Shown in pieces: positions 36,498 to 47,239 of a DNA stretch of 64,000 nt (the first letter of the stretch is position 1; the number at the start of each line of letters is the position of its first letter). The DNA is taken from the NCBI GenBank assembly GCA_002900995.3, contig CM035309.1, positions 3,726,389 through 3,790,388 on the forward strand, read 5' to 3'. The notes under the pieces are model-generated. The model searched no databases, was not told where the DNA came from, and saw only the letters and a list, made by a program, of their open reading frames with translations. Source of the DNA: Ganoderma boninense. Lineage: Eukaryota; Basidiomycota; Agaricomycetes; Polyporales; Polyporaceae. A program made the position numbers and the translations under genes.

Positions 36498-39431
36498 ATG
36501 TCGACGGCAACTGCGCGCACGCTCCCCACTCCTCCTCCTGTTCCGTCCTATCAACCTGCTTCACCTTCCAAGAAGGATCCCGCGCTCAAGCCGAATCCTC
36601 ATCCCTACGCAATCAAGACCACCTCCACCGCCCTCCTCACCCGTTCCAACTCCTCGGGCTATAATGTCAATGCGACTCATCACTACTACATTCCTCCATC
36701 CCCGACCCTTTCTCGTTCCGATCTGGCAAAGGTCACCGTCCCACAAGGTCCTTGACTGCCGTGCCAGAGTCCCCCGGCCGCGAGGCACCACGTCCGCTCC
36801 CTATCCCACCCGAGCTCGACAACACCCAGCCCAGGAAGGACGGAAACGCAGGGAGTGCGGGATATGTGAGTGCAGACGAACCTTCCAAGGCCAGGAGGCG
36901 TCCAAGACGTTCCGGAACCCTTCCCGTCATCCCAATTCCTAGCCCCGCGCTGTCCGCTCCCCCGTCGGCCGATGATCTTCCAGAGAACCCCAAGATGTGG
37001 ACGCCGTCCCAGCTCGCAGTCTATCTCACCACTGCTTTGCGCATGACGTCCGGAGGGAAGCCGGGGGACATCGAACCTATTGGTCTGCCAGCGTTGGTCG
37101 CGAAGGACATCGCTACTTTTGTGAAGAGCGCGAGGATCGGCGGTCGAACATTCTTGCGGCTGAATGAGGAGGATCTCGAATCGTGAGTCTTTCATTCTGG
37201 GATGTGTTTCGACCCGTAGAGCATCCAAACACGGAGACGGTTGTGAAACGAGCCCTTGCTTCCGCGCGAAGAGAGGGCCTAGTACGAATGCCACAAGCTA
37301 CAGTGGCGTGGCTTGTGCAACCTTGCGTTCTAAACATTCGGAATATGGCAACGTCTTCCGTCGTCGGGTGCATTCTTCGGGTATTAGGCTGCCGTGCTCG
37401 AGTTGCGCTCAACGTAATGCGCATCCGCCTCCTCTCGATCTTCGCTCTCGCTCGCATGTGTTTGTTGTGTCTGTCTTTGGGGTAGTGCGAGCGAGGTGCT
37501 GTCCCTTGTACGATCCACCAACTTTCACCGCGGCCTATGCTTGTCTCAGCACACTAACTAACGGTATGGTTTGCGCACTTACAGGCTGGGCATGAACAAG
37601 AAATGGCGCGACGCCCTCCTCGTCGCCGCCCGCAACCTCCGCCAGAACGTTCTCAAGGGCCGTATCTGGGGCGGCGATCCCTCCCGATCTCCTCTCCCTC
37701 CCCGCCTTCGCCTCCGCCCCAGCTACCGTCTCCGTCCTCCACCCCGACCCATCTCCCTCTTCCTCCCCAACACGCACCCAGAGCGTGCTCTACTCCAACC
37801 CGACCTTCAACTCGTCTTCGTCCTCCGTCGAGTCCTCCGCCTCCTTCTCCACGGGCGACGAAGATGCTGCCCCCGGCGGTGCGGCCCTGGGCCGTGCGAA
37901 GGCCCGCAGGTACAGGAACGGCCGCGTGCGCGGCATGGTCGAGACGTTCGAGCGCAGCGGCAGCTTCAGCTCCGACGGCGGGTTCGACGACGACCTTGCC
38001 GCCGCCCCCTCTCCCTCTCCCTCTCACTCTTCCTCCACCTTCTCCCGCAAGCAGCTCCGCGACCTCGCTCAAATTCAGGCGCAGCTCACCGGGCAGGGGC
38101 AGCAGCCCGTCGACAGCCGCTCCCCGTCTCCGTCCAAACGCCGCCCGCTCCCCGTACCCCCGTCCCCCAGCGGGTCGGCGTCGGCGTCGGCATCGGTCAC
38201 GCTGCTGGACGAGGAGCCGACGATGGAGGCGCTCCTCGCGGAGCTCGGCGCGCACCCGCCGCCCGTCACGGGTGCCCGCGCGTGGGAGGAGGTCGACCTC
38301 GCGAACGGCGTGACTGTCAAGCGTGTGCCTCCGCATGCGCATGAGATGACGATGACCACGATGACCGTCGGGCAGAAGACGATCCAGGGCCTCGGCAGCG
38401 GGCGGAGCAGCGGGGGCAGCAGCAACGGCAAGGGCGGCGAGCGGCGCGTCGTCACCGCGATCTTCGCCCCGCACGCTCAGTTGGCGGAGGGGGAGCCGCC
38501 GGAGGCCCCTGTGCCCCTCAAGCCGCTCGACGTCGTGTCCATCGCCGACCTCACGGAGCTCGCTGAGAAGGAGGCTGCGGCGATGCCGACGCCCCCGCCG
38601 GACGAGCTCCCGTCGCCGTCGAAGTCGGCATCTAGACCCCTCCCCGCACCCCCGGCATCTGCGTCGGAGGGTGCGGAGCAGGACAGGGAGGAGGCGCAAG
38701 CACAAGCACAGAGGGCAGCCGCGGAGGAGGAGGCGACTCGGCTCGGGCTCGAGCGCATGCTCGAGAAGGAGATCCTCGCGACGCGCGCGCTCGTCGACAC
38801 CTTCCGCGCGCGGCTCGAGATCGTCGAGCAGAAGGTCGCGGAGCTGGAGCTCGAGGCGCGCGAAGCGGCGGAGCACGCCCAAGCGCAGGCACCGCTCCCC
38901 GAGGAACTTCCACCGCGGCCGCAACCGCAACCACATCCTCGGGATCAGGAGCAGGCGACGGGCGGGGCCCGCGCAGAGTCCGTGGAGATCGGCGTGCAGG
39001 CCAATGAATGTGCTGAGCCCGAACTTCGATCTGCAGCTGCGGCGGGCGCCGTGCTAGTCGCGGTGGCCGTGGCCGAAGCTGCGGTCCAGAGCGACGACGA
39101 CCCAGAAGCCCCATCTCAGGTGGAACTGCAACTGCATCCATCGACTGCAACGAGCGCACCCGCACCCGCACCTGCACCTGCACGACCGGAGGCCGCCCTG
39201 CCGCTGGCACCGCGCCAGATCATGCCGGGCGCAGATGGCTCAGACTCCGACGCTGACTTGGTCGCAGGCGCAGGGGACGCGGGGGAGAAGCGCGGGGAGG
39301 AGGGAGACGAGCTGCCGTCGCACCTGTCTGACCTCCCGTCGTACGTGCTCCTCGCGGGGCTGGGCGTGTGTGCGGTCGTGACGCAGGTCGTGGTCCGGCG
39401 CGTGTTCGGGAAGGGGATGTGGCGGCCATGA
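36498..39431 (+). CDS. SAM-domain protein with C-terminal membrane anchor
   Basis: The model uses exons 36498-36731, 36770-37182, 37585-37661 and 37723-39431, giving 810 residues. A sterile-alpha-motif domain spans about residues 155-240: WTPSQLAVYL, then GRTFLRLNEEDLES, then after the intron LGMNKKWRDALLVAARNLR. SAM domains mediate self- or hetero-association. The rest is disordered and Pro/Ser/Ala-rich, with a coiled-coil-like Glu/Arg/Leu stretch (LGLERMLEKEILATRAL and ARLEIVEQKVAELELEA). The last 32 residues hold one hydrophobic segment, YVLLAGLGVCAVVTQVVV, followed by basic residues, so a tail-anchored membrane protein is likely. The first intron would be only 38 bp and the third (37662-37722) removes a plausible RIWGG stretch. 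Either junction could instead be a one-base frameshift. The overall assignment does not depend on this. Confidence 0.8.
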
Positions 39432-40354
39432 CTTGTGCGCGATCGCGCGTGCCCCCTCTTCTCTGTCCACGGGCACGGGCACTGGTACGGGTACGGGTGC
39501 GTCCTCGTCGCCGTGCTCGTATGCCTCGTCTCGTGTTCATACGCGTGGATGCTGTCCGTCGTCGATGCGCACATGTGAGCGTCGAGTTAGTCGGCGCTGT
39601 GTTTCCCGGGCGTGCGTGGTCTTGCCGCTGCTGCTATACCTGACTGAACTCTTTCATTGCTCCCCCAATTTCCAAGTCGCTGCATGTATGGTCGTCCCTT
39701 CCCCAGTGCTTTCGGACGTTTTCTGCCTCACCTTGCTTGGTCCTGTTTGCTCGCTATTCCTGATCGCCAGTCCGCCATCGTGCGCCCAATCCCCCTCGCT
39801 TTTGTCATATATCAGGTTTTGGAGATTCCCCGCCGCCTCTTGCTCTTTCAGGTATGTTTATAATCTGCGATACGACCATATCACGACCCACTCACGACTA
39901 CGACTTACGACTTCGTGCATCATGACCTGCCTGGTAGTCTAATCTCCGCTGTGTCCCCTTCTCTGTGTATCTAGCCCCATCTTGATTGCTGTATCTCGAA
40001 GTCCAAACAACTTCACTTCCCATCTTGTACGCTGAAACCCCCCGTTTGGCATTGACCCCCGTACATACCACCGCCACCACTCACCCACTGCCACCGCCAC
40101 CCGTCCTACACCAACCTACACCTTGTCAAACAACCCAAACACGTAGATTTCGATCGGAAGCGCATCACATAAGGTGTTGTCAGCCATTAAAATAACGTCG
40201 GACTCGTCCGAAATACCATATACATGACTAAAGATCCAAGACCGAACGCGAATCCTTGGAGGAACCAATGGATGGAAGCACAAGTCTCTGATCGTAGCGG
40301 CATTAGAGTAACGGGCGCAGGGCAGGCACAACGTACGCCATTCATTCGGAATCA
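39432..40354. other. Convergent 3' spacer, SAM gene / phosphate transporter
   Basis: 0.9 kb between convergent stop codons, T-rich on the plus strand toward the middle. It contains both 3' untranslated regions and no supportable gene. Confidence 0.5.
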
Positions 40355-43300
40355 TCAGACACCAATCGCTTTCATGAGCAGATATCCGACAGTGGAAACG
40401 ACCTGTATAGCGCGTCAGTGGTGGTCCCGATGGTCTGGAATGATTGATATGATGTTTTTTTGGATGCGCACCATCGTCGCGATGATACTCGCAGGGACGC
40501 CGTTCTTGAGGAAATCCACGTTCGACAAGTATAGCTGTCCCATTTCGTCTTCCTGCGTCGCGCTGCGGAGCGTGGGACCCGGCGTCAGGATGTGCAGGAT
40601 ACCTGGACATATAGAGGTACATACGCAGTTTGGTTGGGAAAGCCGGAGACGGGCATCCCCATGCCGGTCGAGCAAATAAGGCCGGTGATGAAGATGAGCA
40701 GGTTCGAGTAGTCCCCGCCCGGCATGTTCTTGCCCACCTCCTTGGCGATCGGCACAAGGAGCACAGAGGCAATGGTGTGGCTGATGAACGTCGAGATGAC
40801 CTGCGCACGAACCCGTTATTAGCAAAGGGATCTCGGCAAAACGAGATGTGACACACGTACGAGTACGATGACCGACAGAAGCAAAACGACGGGGTACAGG
40901 TCCATGCCCGAGATCATGTCCCGGATCTCGTCTCCAAGCACCTCGAGCAATCCGCTGTTCGTCACGCCGTTCCCGAGCGCGATGCCGCCCATGGCGATGA
41001 ACACGACCGTCCACAGGAACTGCTCGAAGTCGTCCTTCTTGAGCACCCCGGTCGAGAAGAACGCGACGACGGGGATGATCGCGATCACGCCCATGTCGCC
41101 CACGACGTCCAGGATCGAGTGCGCGACGCACCACAGCGCGATGGTGACGATGCACACGAACGTCACCCACCACTGCTTGGCTGTGAACGGCTCGCGGGTC
41201 GCGCGGATCGGCTTGATCTCGATCTCCTCGTCGCCGGTAGGCGAGCGCGCGGGGCGGTAGGAGACGAGCAGCAGCAGCCAGATGAGGACGATGGAGATGG
41301 CGGAGACGGGGAGGGAGACCGCGAACCAGGAGCCCCAGTCGAGCTGGGGGTCCATGGCGCCGAGCGCGATGAGGTTCTGCGGCGACGAGATTGGGGAGCT
41401 CTGACCCCCGATGTTTGCTGCGAGCGCAATGCCAATCTGTGGCACGAAGCCTCTTTGAGCCATCGTGCGGGCGGTAGTAAGAATCGAAGGACTTACAATC
41501 AAGCACGGAGCAAACGAAGATTTTGGCGGAAGAGTTCTCAAGATAGGCTGCGAAGCAAAAGGGTCAAACTTGAGCTACTCAACACTTGCTGTCTGAGCGT
41601 ACCTGAATGAGGGTGAAGCATAGAGTAGGCGCAGCGACGTTACTGATCCACATGCTGGCGAAGCACGCCACACCCATGAACGCCAGGAGGACTGTGCTCG
41701 GCCGTTCGCCAGCAATGCTCAACACCCGCGTGATGAGTACACGGTCGATTGCGGTCTTGCTCAGGGCGGACGCGATTGTGAACCCGCCGATAAGCAGCAT
41801 GATGGTCGGCGAGAACATGACCGAGAAGACGTGTCTGCGAAAGCTGTGAGACGCATGAGGGAAAGTGAACAACAGCAATCGTACTTGGTAGCAGCAGGAG
41901 GCGGAAGTGGCTTGTGGTCGTCGTCCGAGCGAATCACTTGCAAAACGACGAGCAAAAGAGGTATGAGGGTAGAAGTCACGAAGAGAGGTATAGCCTCCGT
42001 CGCCCAAAGAATCGTCGCGAACACCAGGATCGCAAAGCACTTGTTCGCCTCCTGCCCCTTCACGACCCTGATGTTCAGCAGCAGCACCAGTACCACGAGT
42101 GCGAGCACGAGGTACAGCTGCTTCATCGTCAGCTTCAGCCGCCCCGCCGGCGTCTGCACGTTCAGTAGGCCCTTCTCCGGCTCGGGGACGAGGCTGCCGC
42201 CCATCGTCATGAGTCCGCCCTCCTCGCCGCGCCGCGCCTGCCCGATCATCTGCCGCCAGACGGTGTCGCGCTCCCACGCGATGTGCTCGCGCTGGTGCAG
42301 CTTGAGCTGCCTGCGGGCCTCGACGGCGTCGTTGTGCGTCACGCAGAGCGCGTACAGGTCGATGAGCAGCGCGATCTTCGTGTTGAGTTTGTCCTTCGTG
42401 ATCTGCTGGAATGGCACCGCTTGCTCGACGACCGTGTGCAGGTAGCGGTCCTGCACATTGCCGTCCATGACCTTGTCGTATCTGTGTATGTGGGATGAGC
42501 GAATCTCCCATGGCCCATGGCTGCTCCGACGTACTTCTTCAGGATCTTGCGGAAGCCGGAGTAGTTGAGCTCGATGTAAGACTTGAGCGACGTCGCCAAG
42601 ACGTAGATGTTCGTGATCTTGCGCTTGAACAGCAGCTGCACGTCCCACGAGTAGTTGTTCCGGGCGGTCCACACCGTTTCGCCTTGGCCAGGCTGGCTGT
42701 TCACGGACATGATACTGTCCTTGAGGGTCCGTGCGATTGCGCGTGCCTTTACAAGAGGCGACCGGCTGTTCCCGCGCCCCGCGCCGGCATTCGATGGACC
42801 GGCATTAGGATCGAGCGATGCTGTACTTGCCTCAATATCGTCAGGTTCGTCTGACGATATACTGTGCCGACGGAATATCTGGTCAACGCGTGTTCGGACT
42901 CCTGCGGAGTTGGGTTAATCATACTGGATCATGGAAATGGCTGAAATAATGGAGAGAAGAGGACACTTGCTATGCCGCTGACGTTCTTTCTCAAAGCGCG
43001 ACTGCGCGTACAGGCAAGGTCAGCGACCACGCCCGGTCACATTGCCATAGGCCGGTTGCGCGCCGTGAAGAGACAATGAACCCCGCATGCATGTCGCGCG
43101 AAATGTGCAGATTGGACTCAGGTCACTGCGCCAGGATGCACCAAGAGGCCAGAGGCTTAAAGCCTCTTAAGGGCCACCAACTTTTAGGAGCATATTCACT
43201 CTCTGACTTTGACTGCGCGTGATGCAGAGTCCCCCAAAGATTCAACACGGCCGTGGTAACGGGCGCATTGTGGACAGAGGTGGAATGGGTGCAGGTAAAA

Positions 43301-43930
43301 CATGCAGTGAAGTACGCACCTCTGGCCCCAGTACTACTCATCGACCTCGAACTCTTCCTTCTCCGGGCCGGAGACTGCGTGCGGTCTCTGTTCAGTGTCG
43401 CCGTCGGACTCTGCAGCTGGTAGTCCTCGTCTTCATCGTCGTCCTCATCTCCCTCCTCGTCGAGGTAGCGAAGCCCCGCATCCGGCCCACTCTCCTCCTG
43501 CCGCTCGATGTCCGTCTGCAGCGTGGCGAGGTCCTCCGTCAAGCGCTGCTCTTCCGTCTCGTAGAACACACATATCTTGCGCAGCTCGCGGTCCAGGAGC
43601 GGCAGAAATATTGCGTCGGTGTTGCCCAAGTCCAAGCTCGAGCGACCGGCGGTCATGAGCGACGTGCGCTCGTTCGCCTCAAGGTCATGGTAGGACTCGT
43701 GGAGACCGGCCTTCTGTTTTTCGAGCTGGTATATGTGCTTCTTCAGGGCTTCGTAACTTCCCGGAGAAGTCGTCAGCGAAGCTGCACACGAGAACAAGGC
43801 TCGAGGGGACGCACGCGATGTAGTCATCCCACCATTCGGCCACCGCATTGAACTTCAACGAAGAGCTGATATTACCCCTTCAGACAGGTTTCATCTGGAC
43901 AGGAAAAAGGGTCACGCACCTGAACTTCAT
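40355..43930 (-). CDS. SPX-SLC13 low-affinity phosphate transporter (Pho87/90/91 type)
   Basis: Eleven minus-strand exons: 43920-43930, 43815-43865, 43320-43756, 42535-42901, 41885-42481, 41603-41834, 41497-41547, 40861-41436, 40625-40800, 40472-40562 and 40355-40402, giving 878 residues in frame. The N-terminal SPX domain begins MKFSSSLKFNAVAEWWDDYI and continues with YEALKKHIYQLEKQKAGLHE and SYIELNYSGFRKILKKYDKV; SPX domains sense inositol pyrophosphates and so phosphate status. From about residue 400 come the membrane segments of a divalent-anion/sodium symporter: LYLVLALVVLVLLLNIRVV, ATILWATEAIPLFVTS, IMLLIGGFTIASAL, SNVAAPTLCF, ALAANIGGQSSPISSPQN, WWVTFVCIVTIALWCV and STGMGMPVSGFPN. In yeast, relatives carry phosphate across the plasma or vacuolar membrane. 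The first exon is just 11 bp (MKF plus two bases); without it the frame would lack an ATG. The gene lies head-to-head with an F-box gene. Confidence 0.94.
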
Positions 43931-44558
43931 GGCGAGCCGTGCAAGGTCGAGGTCGGATACCGGTGTCGAGGAAGAGGGACCAAGAGGGCGCAAGGGGATG
44001 TGCTCTTGGGTAACCCGGGACGTGCCTGCAAGCTGCGATGAGATGAGACTGACCGCTCACACGAGGAGACAACGAGTGGGCGACTTACAGGCGGCAGCAC
44101 CGATCTGGAGTATCCGAGTATCCTGGCTGACCCGTGGTGGGCGAGTGGTTCAGCAGAAGGCGCACTCAGTCAGAGGGACCCAAGTCGAGTGTGGTCGCAG
44201 CTGGCGTACACCGAGTGATGGTCGGGGTCGGAGGTGGACGTCGAGGTCAAGGACGACTTCAACGCCGCGGACGGTGCGGAAGTCGACCTGCCCTGCTTTG
44301 GACGCAACTACCTGGTTAGGGTTACAGTAATAGAAGCCGTATTAATGGACATCCGAGATTCACTGTCGCCAGATTATCGGGATTATAAAAGATAAGTAGG
44401 TAGTTTATAATGTCGCCGTCCTGCCCTAAATACTTGAAGCTCGAAAGCAGCGACTCTACCCTTGCTCTAACCTGACCTCAGTTGAGTCTTTGAAGCCCAC
44501 GGCGACTCCAACTTTACACTTGCCATTGCAAGGTCTAATCCCTACAATTGACCGCAAG
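43931..44558. promoter_or_regulatory. Divergent promoter, phosphate transporter / F-box A
   Basis: 628 bp shared by the transporter (-) and the first F-box gene (+). A TATA box, tataaaa, lies at 44384-44390, and the word cctgccctaaata at 44420-44432, both on the F-box side. A partly decayed version of the same head-to-head layout recurs at 50926-51309. Confidence 0.6.
44420..44432 (+). promoter_or_regulatory. Shared F-box promoter word, copy A
   Basis: cctgccctaaata, 139 bp upstream of the ATG of F-box A and about 30 bp after a TATA-like word. It is nearly identical to the words before F-box B and C, although most of the sequence around them has diverged. Confidence 0.55.
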
Positions 44559-46302
44559 ATGGTCGGGTTCAACTATTTGAACGACGATGTCGTCCTGTAT
44601 CTGCTTGGGTTTATACTCCAGGCCTGTGAATCTGACCACCCGGGCCGTGTCGCTCTCATTCCTCTCTCATCTACTTGTAGATGGTTGCGCCGACTCTCCA
44701 AACCTATCATGTTTCGAAGTGTACATTTTATAGTTGGAATAGCGCCACCAACGCCGGATTTCTACTTCCCTCCTTCCCTGTGGTCATACATTCAGTGAGT
44801 CTCTCATACCTCGTACTCTGCTGTCCCTGACGGCTTCTTTGGTGCAGACATCTCACGATAGAAGATGGCTGTCTCGACCAGCCATACGGGCGCGACCAAT
44901 TGAACTACCCGAATATGCGTTATAGACCTCCACCCCATGTCCCACACCTGTACGTATGCCAGGCGTTCATCGGCCCCATGATCCAAGACATACTGCGACA
45001 AATGCCGTCGTTGACCAAACTGTCACTGTGCACTCGCCAGTGGGTGCTTCATGGTCCTTATTGGACGTTCCTCCGCTTTGCCCTCGCCCTCCCACAACTT
45101 CGAGAGTTCGAGATGACTGGGCTGACCTTCTGCCCCGTCATTCTCCCCGACGAAACTCCTGATCTCGAGGGTGGGACCTGCGCACCCCTCACCGTCTTCC
45201 GCTACGAGGCGATCCTGACGCGTGGCCGGAGATACGCGATCGCCGTGGAGAAGCTTGTCCTGGCTGTCGTCCTCGAAAAGATCCACCACTCCGTCACCAC
45301 GCTCGCGCTTCCCAGCGAACCCGCACCCATCTCCCTCATGTCCAGCCTCGAGTGGCCGAACCTGCGCGAACTGAGGCTCCGCGGGATGCGTTGGCCGGAA
45401 CAACGGACACCGATCGTCCTCCTCTTCGCTAACATGCCGCACCTCCGCTCGCTCGTCCTCGAGCTCAGGATCCCACATGATGGCGAGCCGGAGGCGGTGT
45501 GGCCTCCTGGGCTTCCGCCAGACACGAAGTTCCCATGGCCGGAACTCGAGCAGTTGACGGTGGCGAACCTGCATCCCGACGACGGGCTGTTTGCCCACCT
45601 ACCTCCGGGCCTCCGGACGCTCTCTTTGCCATCGTGTCCGCGCAAGTGTGTAAAGGAATGGGTCTGGAGGGGCGACGATACTTTGTACGCTGTGCAGGCA
45701 TCGGGCCTTCGTGGCGTCCTTGAGCGCAGCTCGGCGATCTCTGGGCTCAAGCACTTGGATATAGAATACAATGCAGACGCGACAGAGCCCGATCTTCTGC
45801 GGCACCTGGCGACGGCATTTCCGTCGCTTTCCTCCCTCACTCTCTATCGGTACCGGGCGAGCGAAGAGACCGTCGTTCGCGTGGTGAGTCCTTCCCCCTT
45901 CTTTGTCCGGTGCACTGATCACTGAAATGCCCTCCGGTGTTGCAATTTGCGCCACAGGAAGATGTCGTCCGTCCACTCGCATCGCTCAGGCATTTGCAGA
46001 CCCTTTCTCTCCATTTGCACCTTGAAACGAGACCGGAGCGGGTTCTTGTGGGCTGGCCGCGAGGGACCTCATTAGTCTACGAGGATGACGCGCTTGAGGA
46101 GTACACCAAGCTCCTCGAGGGAGTAGCCTTTCGGATTGCGCGCACTGTCAACGGGCCGCTCAAGATGGTGAGCTTGTGGATGCCAGGGGATGATGGCCCG
46201 GTTGGCACGAACTTCGGTGTCTTTCGCGATGGCTCGGGTGATGTCCGCGTTCAACGGGATGGCTTTACTCCTTACGCAAGGGAGGACATATGGGGAATTT
46301 GA
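44559..46302 (+). CDS. F-box/LRR-like protein A
   Basis: Three exons, 44559-44794, 44848-45883 and 45958-46302, give 538 residues. The N-terminal F-box is NYLNDDVVLYLLGFILQAC, then LIPLSSTCRWLRRLSKPIMF. F-box proteins link SKP1-cullin ubiquitin ligases to substrates chosen by the rest of the protein. That remainder is a series of degenerate leucine-rich repeats: MPSLTKLSL, LPQLREFEMTGLTFCP, WPNLRELRLRGMRWPE, MPHLRSLVLELRIP, WPELEQLTVAN, LPPGLRTLSLPSCPRKC, FPSLSSLTLYRYR, LRHLQTLSLHLHL. The protein ends RVQRDGFTPYAREDIWGI, a tail shared with B and C. Intron phases and positions are the same in A, B and C, so they arose by duplication. The substrate is unknown. Confidence 0.9.
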
Positions 46303-46470
46303 CCCATTTGAAGTAGTTTATCTGTGCAGACAACGAGACTGATCCCAATTGGATACATTGCATGGCCGACTAATAGTACATGGAGTCATATTTCAAGTCC
46401 TCTAGATGCGACTTCATCCCGAAGTCTCTGGGTGCCGCGGAGTAAACTGAAGGCGTTGCGAGTCCCGTGG

Positions 46471-46545
46471 GATGGCTCGGGTGATGTCCGCGTTCAACGG
46501 GATGGCTTTACTCCTTACACAAGGGAGGATATATGGGGAATTTAG
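46471..46545 (+). repeat. Tandem duplicate of the 3' end of F-box A
   Basis: Positions 46228-46300, the last codons of F-box A, recur at 46471-46543 with only about two base changes, and the copy ends in TAG instead of TGA. The copy is preceded by an open frame from 46324 without F-box similarity. It is a partial 3' duplication, not a gene. Confidence 0.75.
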
Positions 46546-46621
46546 CACTTGAAGTTACAGCGGTGTATCATGCTAGCACATATTATCACGGTACCTATTT
46601 TCGTCCTTTCAGACGGCCCCA

Positions 46622-46835
46622 ATCTGCAGCTCACCTTCGCACATAGTACGCGATGCAACGAAAATGATCCATACCGGGTCGTCGCTGAGAGCGCATACCC
46701 ATATCTCCTCTAAGGATGGGGCTAGCATCCGCGAAAATTCCTCCACGGTTGAAGCCAGGGTGTCGTCGAAAACCCGATGACGGGCCGAAGTTCTTCGAAA
46801 ATCTTGACGAGAACATCATCGTTCAACTGAGTGAA
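46622..46835 (-). pseudogene. Internally deleted F-box relic
   Basis: On the minus strand the first piece, FTQLNDDVLVKIFEELRP, is an F-box start. Within about 15 bp it is followed, in a new frame, by FDDTLASTVEEFSRMLAPSL and EEIWVCALSDDPVWIIFVAS, which matches the very end of the relative at 55509-57189. So about 1.4 kb of middle is missing and the two ends are fused. It lies in reverse orientation between F-box A and B. Confidence 0.7.
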
Positions 46836-47084
46836 TCTGGTATCTGTTAGCACCTACTTCTCAGGAATGTGCAGTGTCTACTCATGCGTCGAACTTAGGG
46901 TGCATAATGTCAAATAATCTGAGAGACTATTTGGCCGCTCAAGTGGTGGCAATCTAAGTCAAGACAGCAATGCATGAGCTCGCGAGCACTGCGCTCAAGT
47001 TTCCGGCGCCTTGGGCTTGAAGCTTGAGGCCAGTGTTGATATCGGACTTTAAAAACATAAATAACTCATTAACGCGGCCGTTTG

Positions 47085-47098
47085 CCTGCCCTAAACAC
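47085..47098 (+). promoter_or_regulatory. Shared F-box promoter word, copy B
   Basis: cctgccctaaacact, 155 bp upstream of the ATG of F-box B, preceded by an A/T-rich tttaaaaacataaat stretch at 47048-47062 that could serve as the TATA box. Confidence 0.55.
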
Positions 47099-47239
47099 TT
47101 ACACTTGCACGGTCGCGCCCAAGCTACCTAGGATACTAAAGCCGGTAGCCTGTGGATGCGTCTTTCACCTCTAACTACGGTCAACGACACTTCACTTGGA
47201 GAATAGGATCCATCTCTGCGTTTTAAAATCGACGACACG

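Noticed and set aside
37653..38936. A 427-codon minus-strand frame
   Set aside because: Leu/Arg/Gly-rich antisense shadow of the SAM-domain gene, with no recognisable domain.
43815..43858. Phosphate transporter starting at a non-AUG (TTG) codon
   Set aside because: An 11-bp upstream exon at 43920-43930 supplies ATG AAG TTC AG and joins in frame to give MKFSSSLKFN, the expected SPX start.
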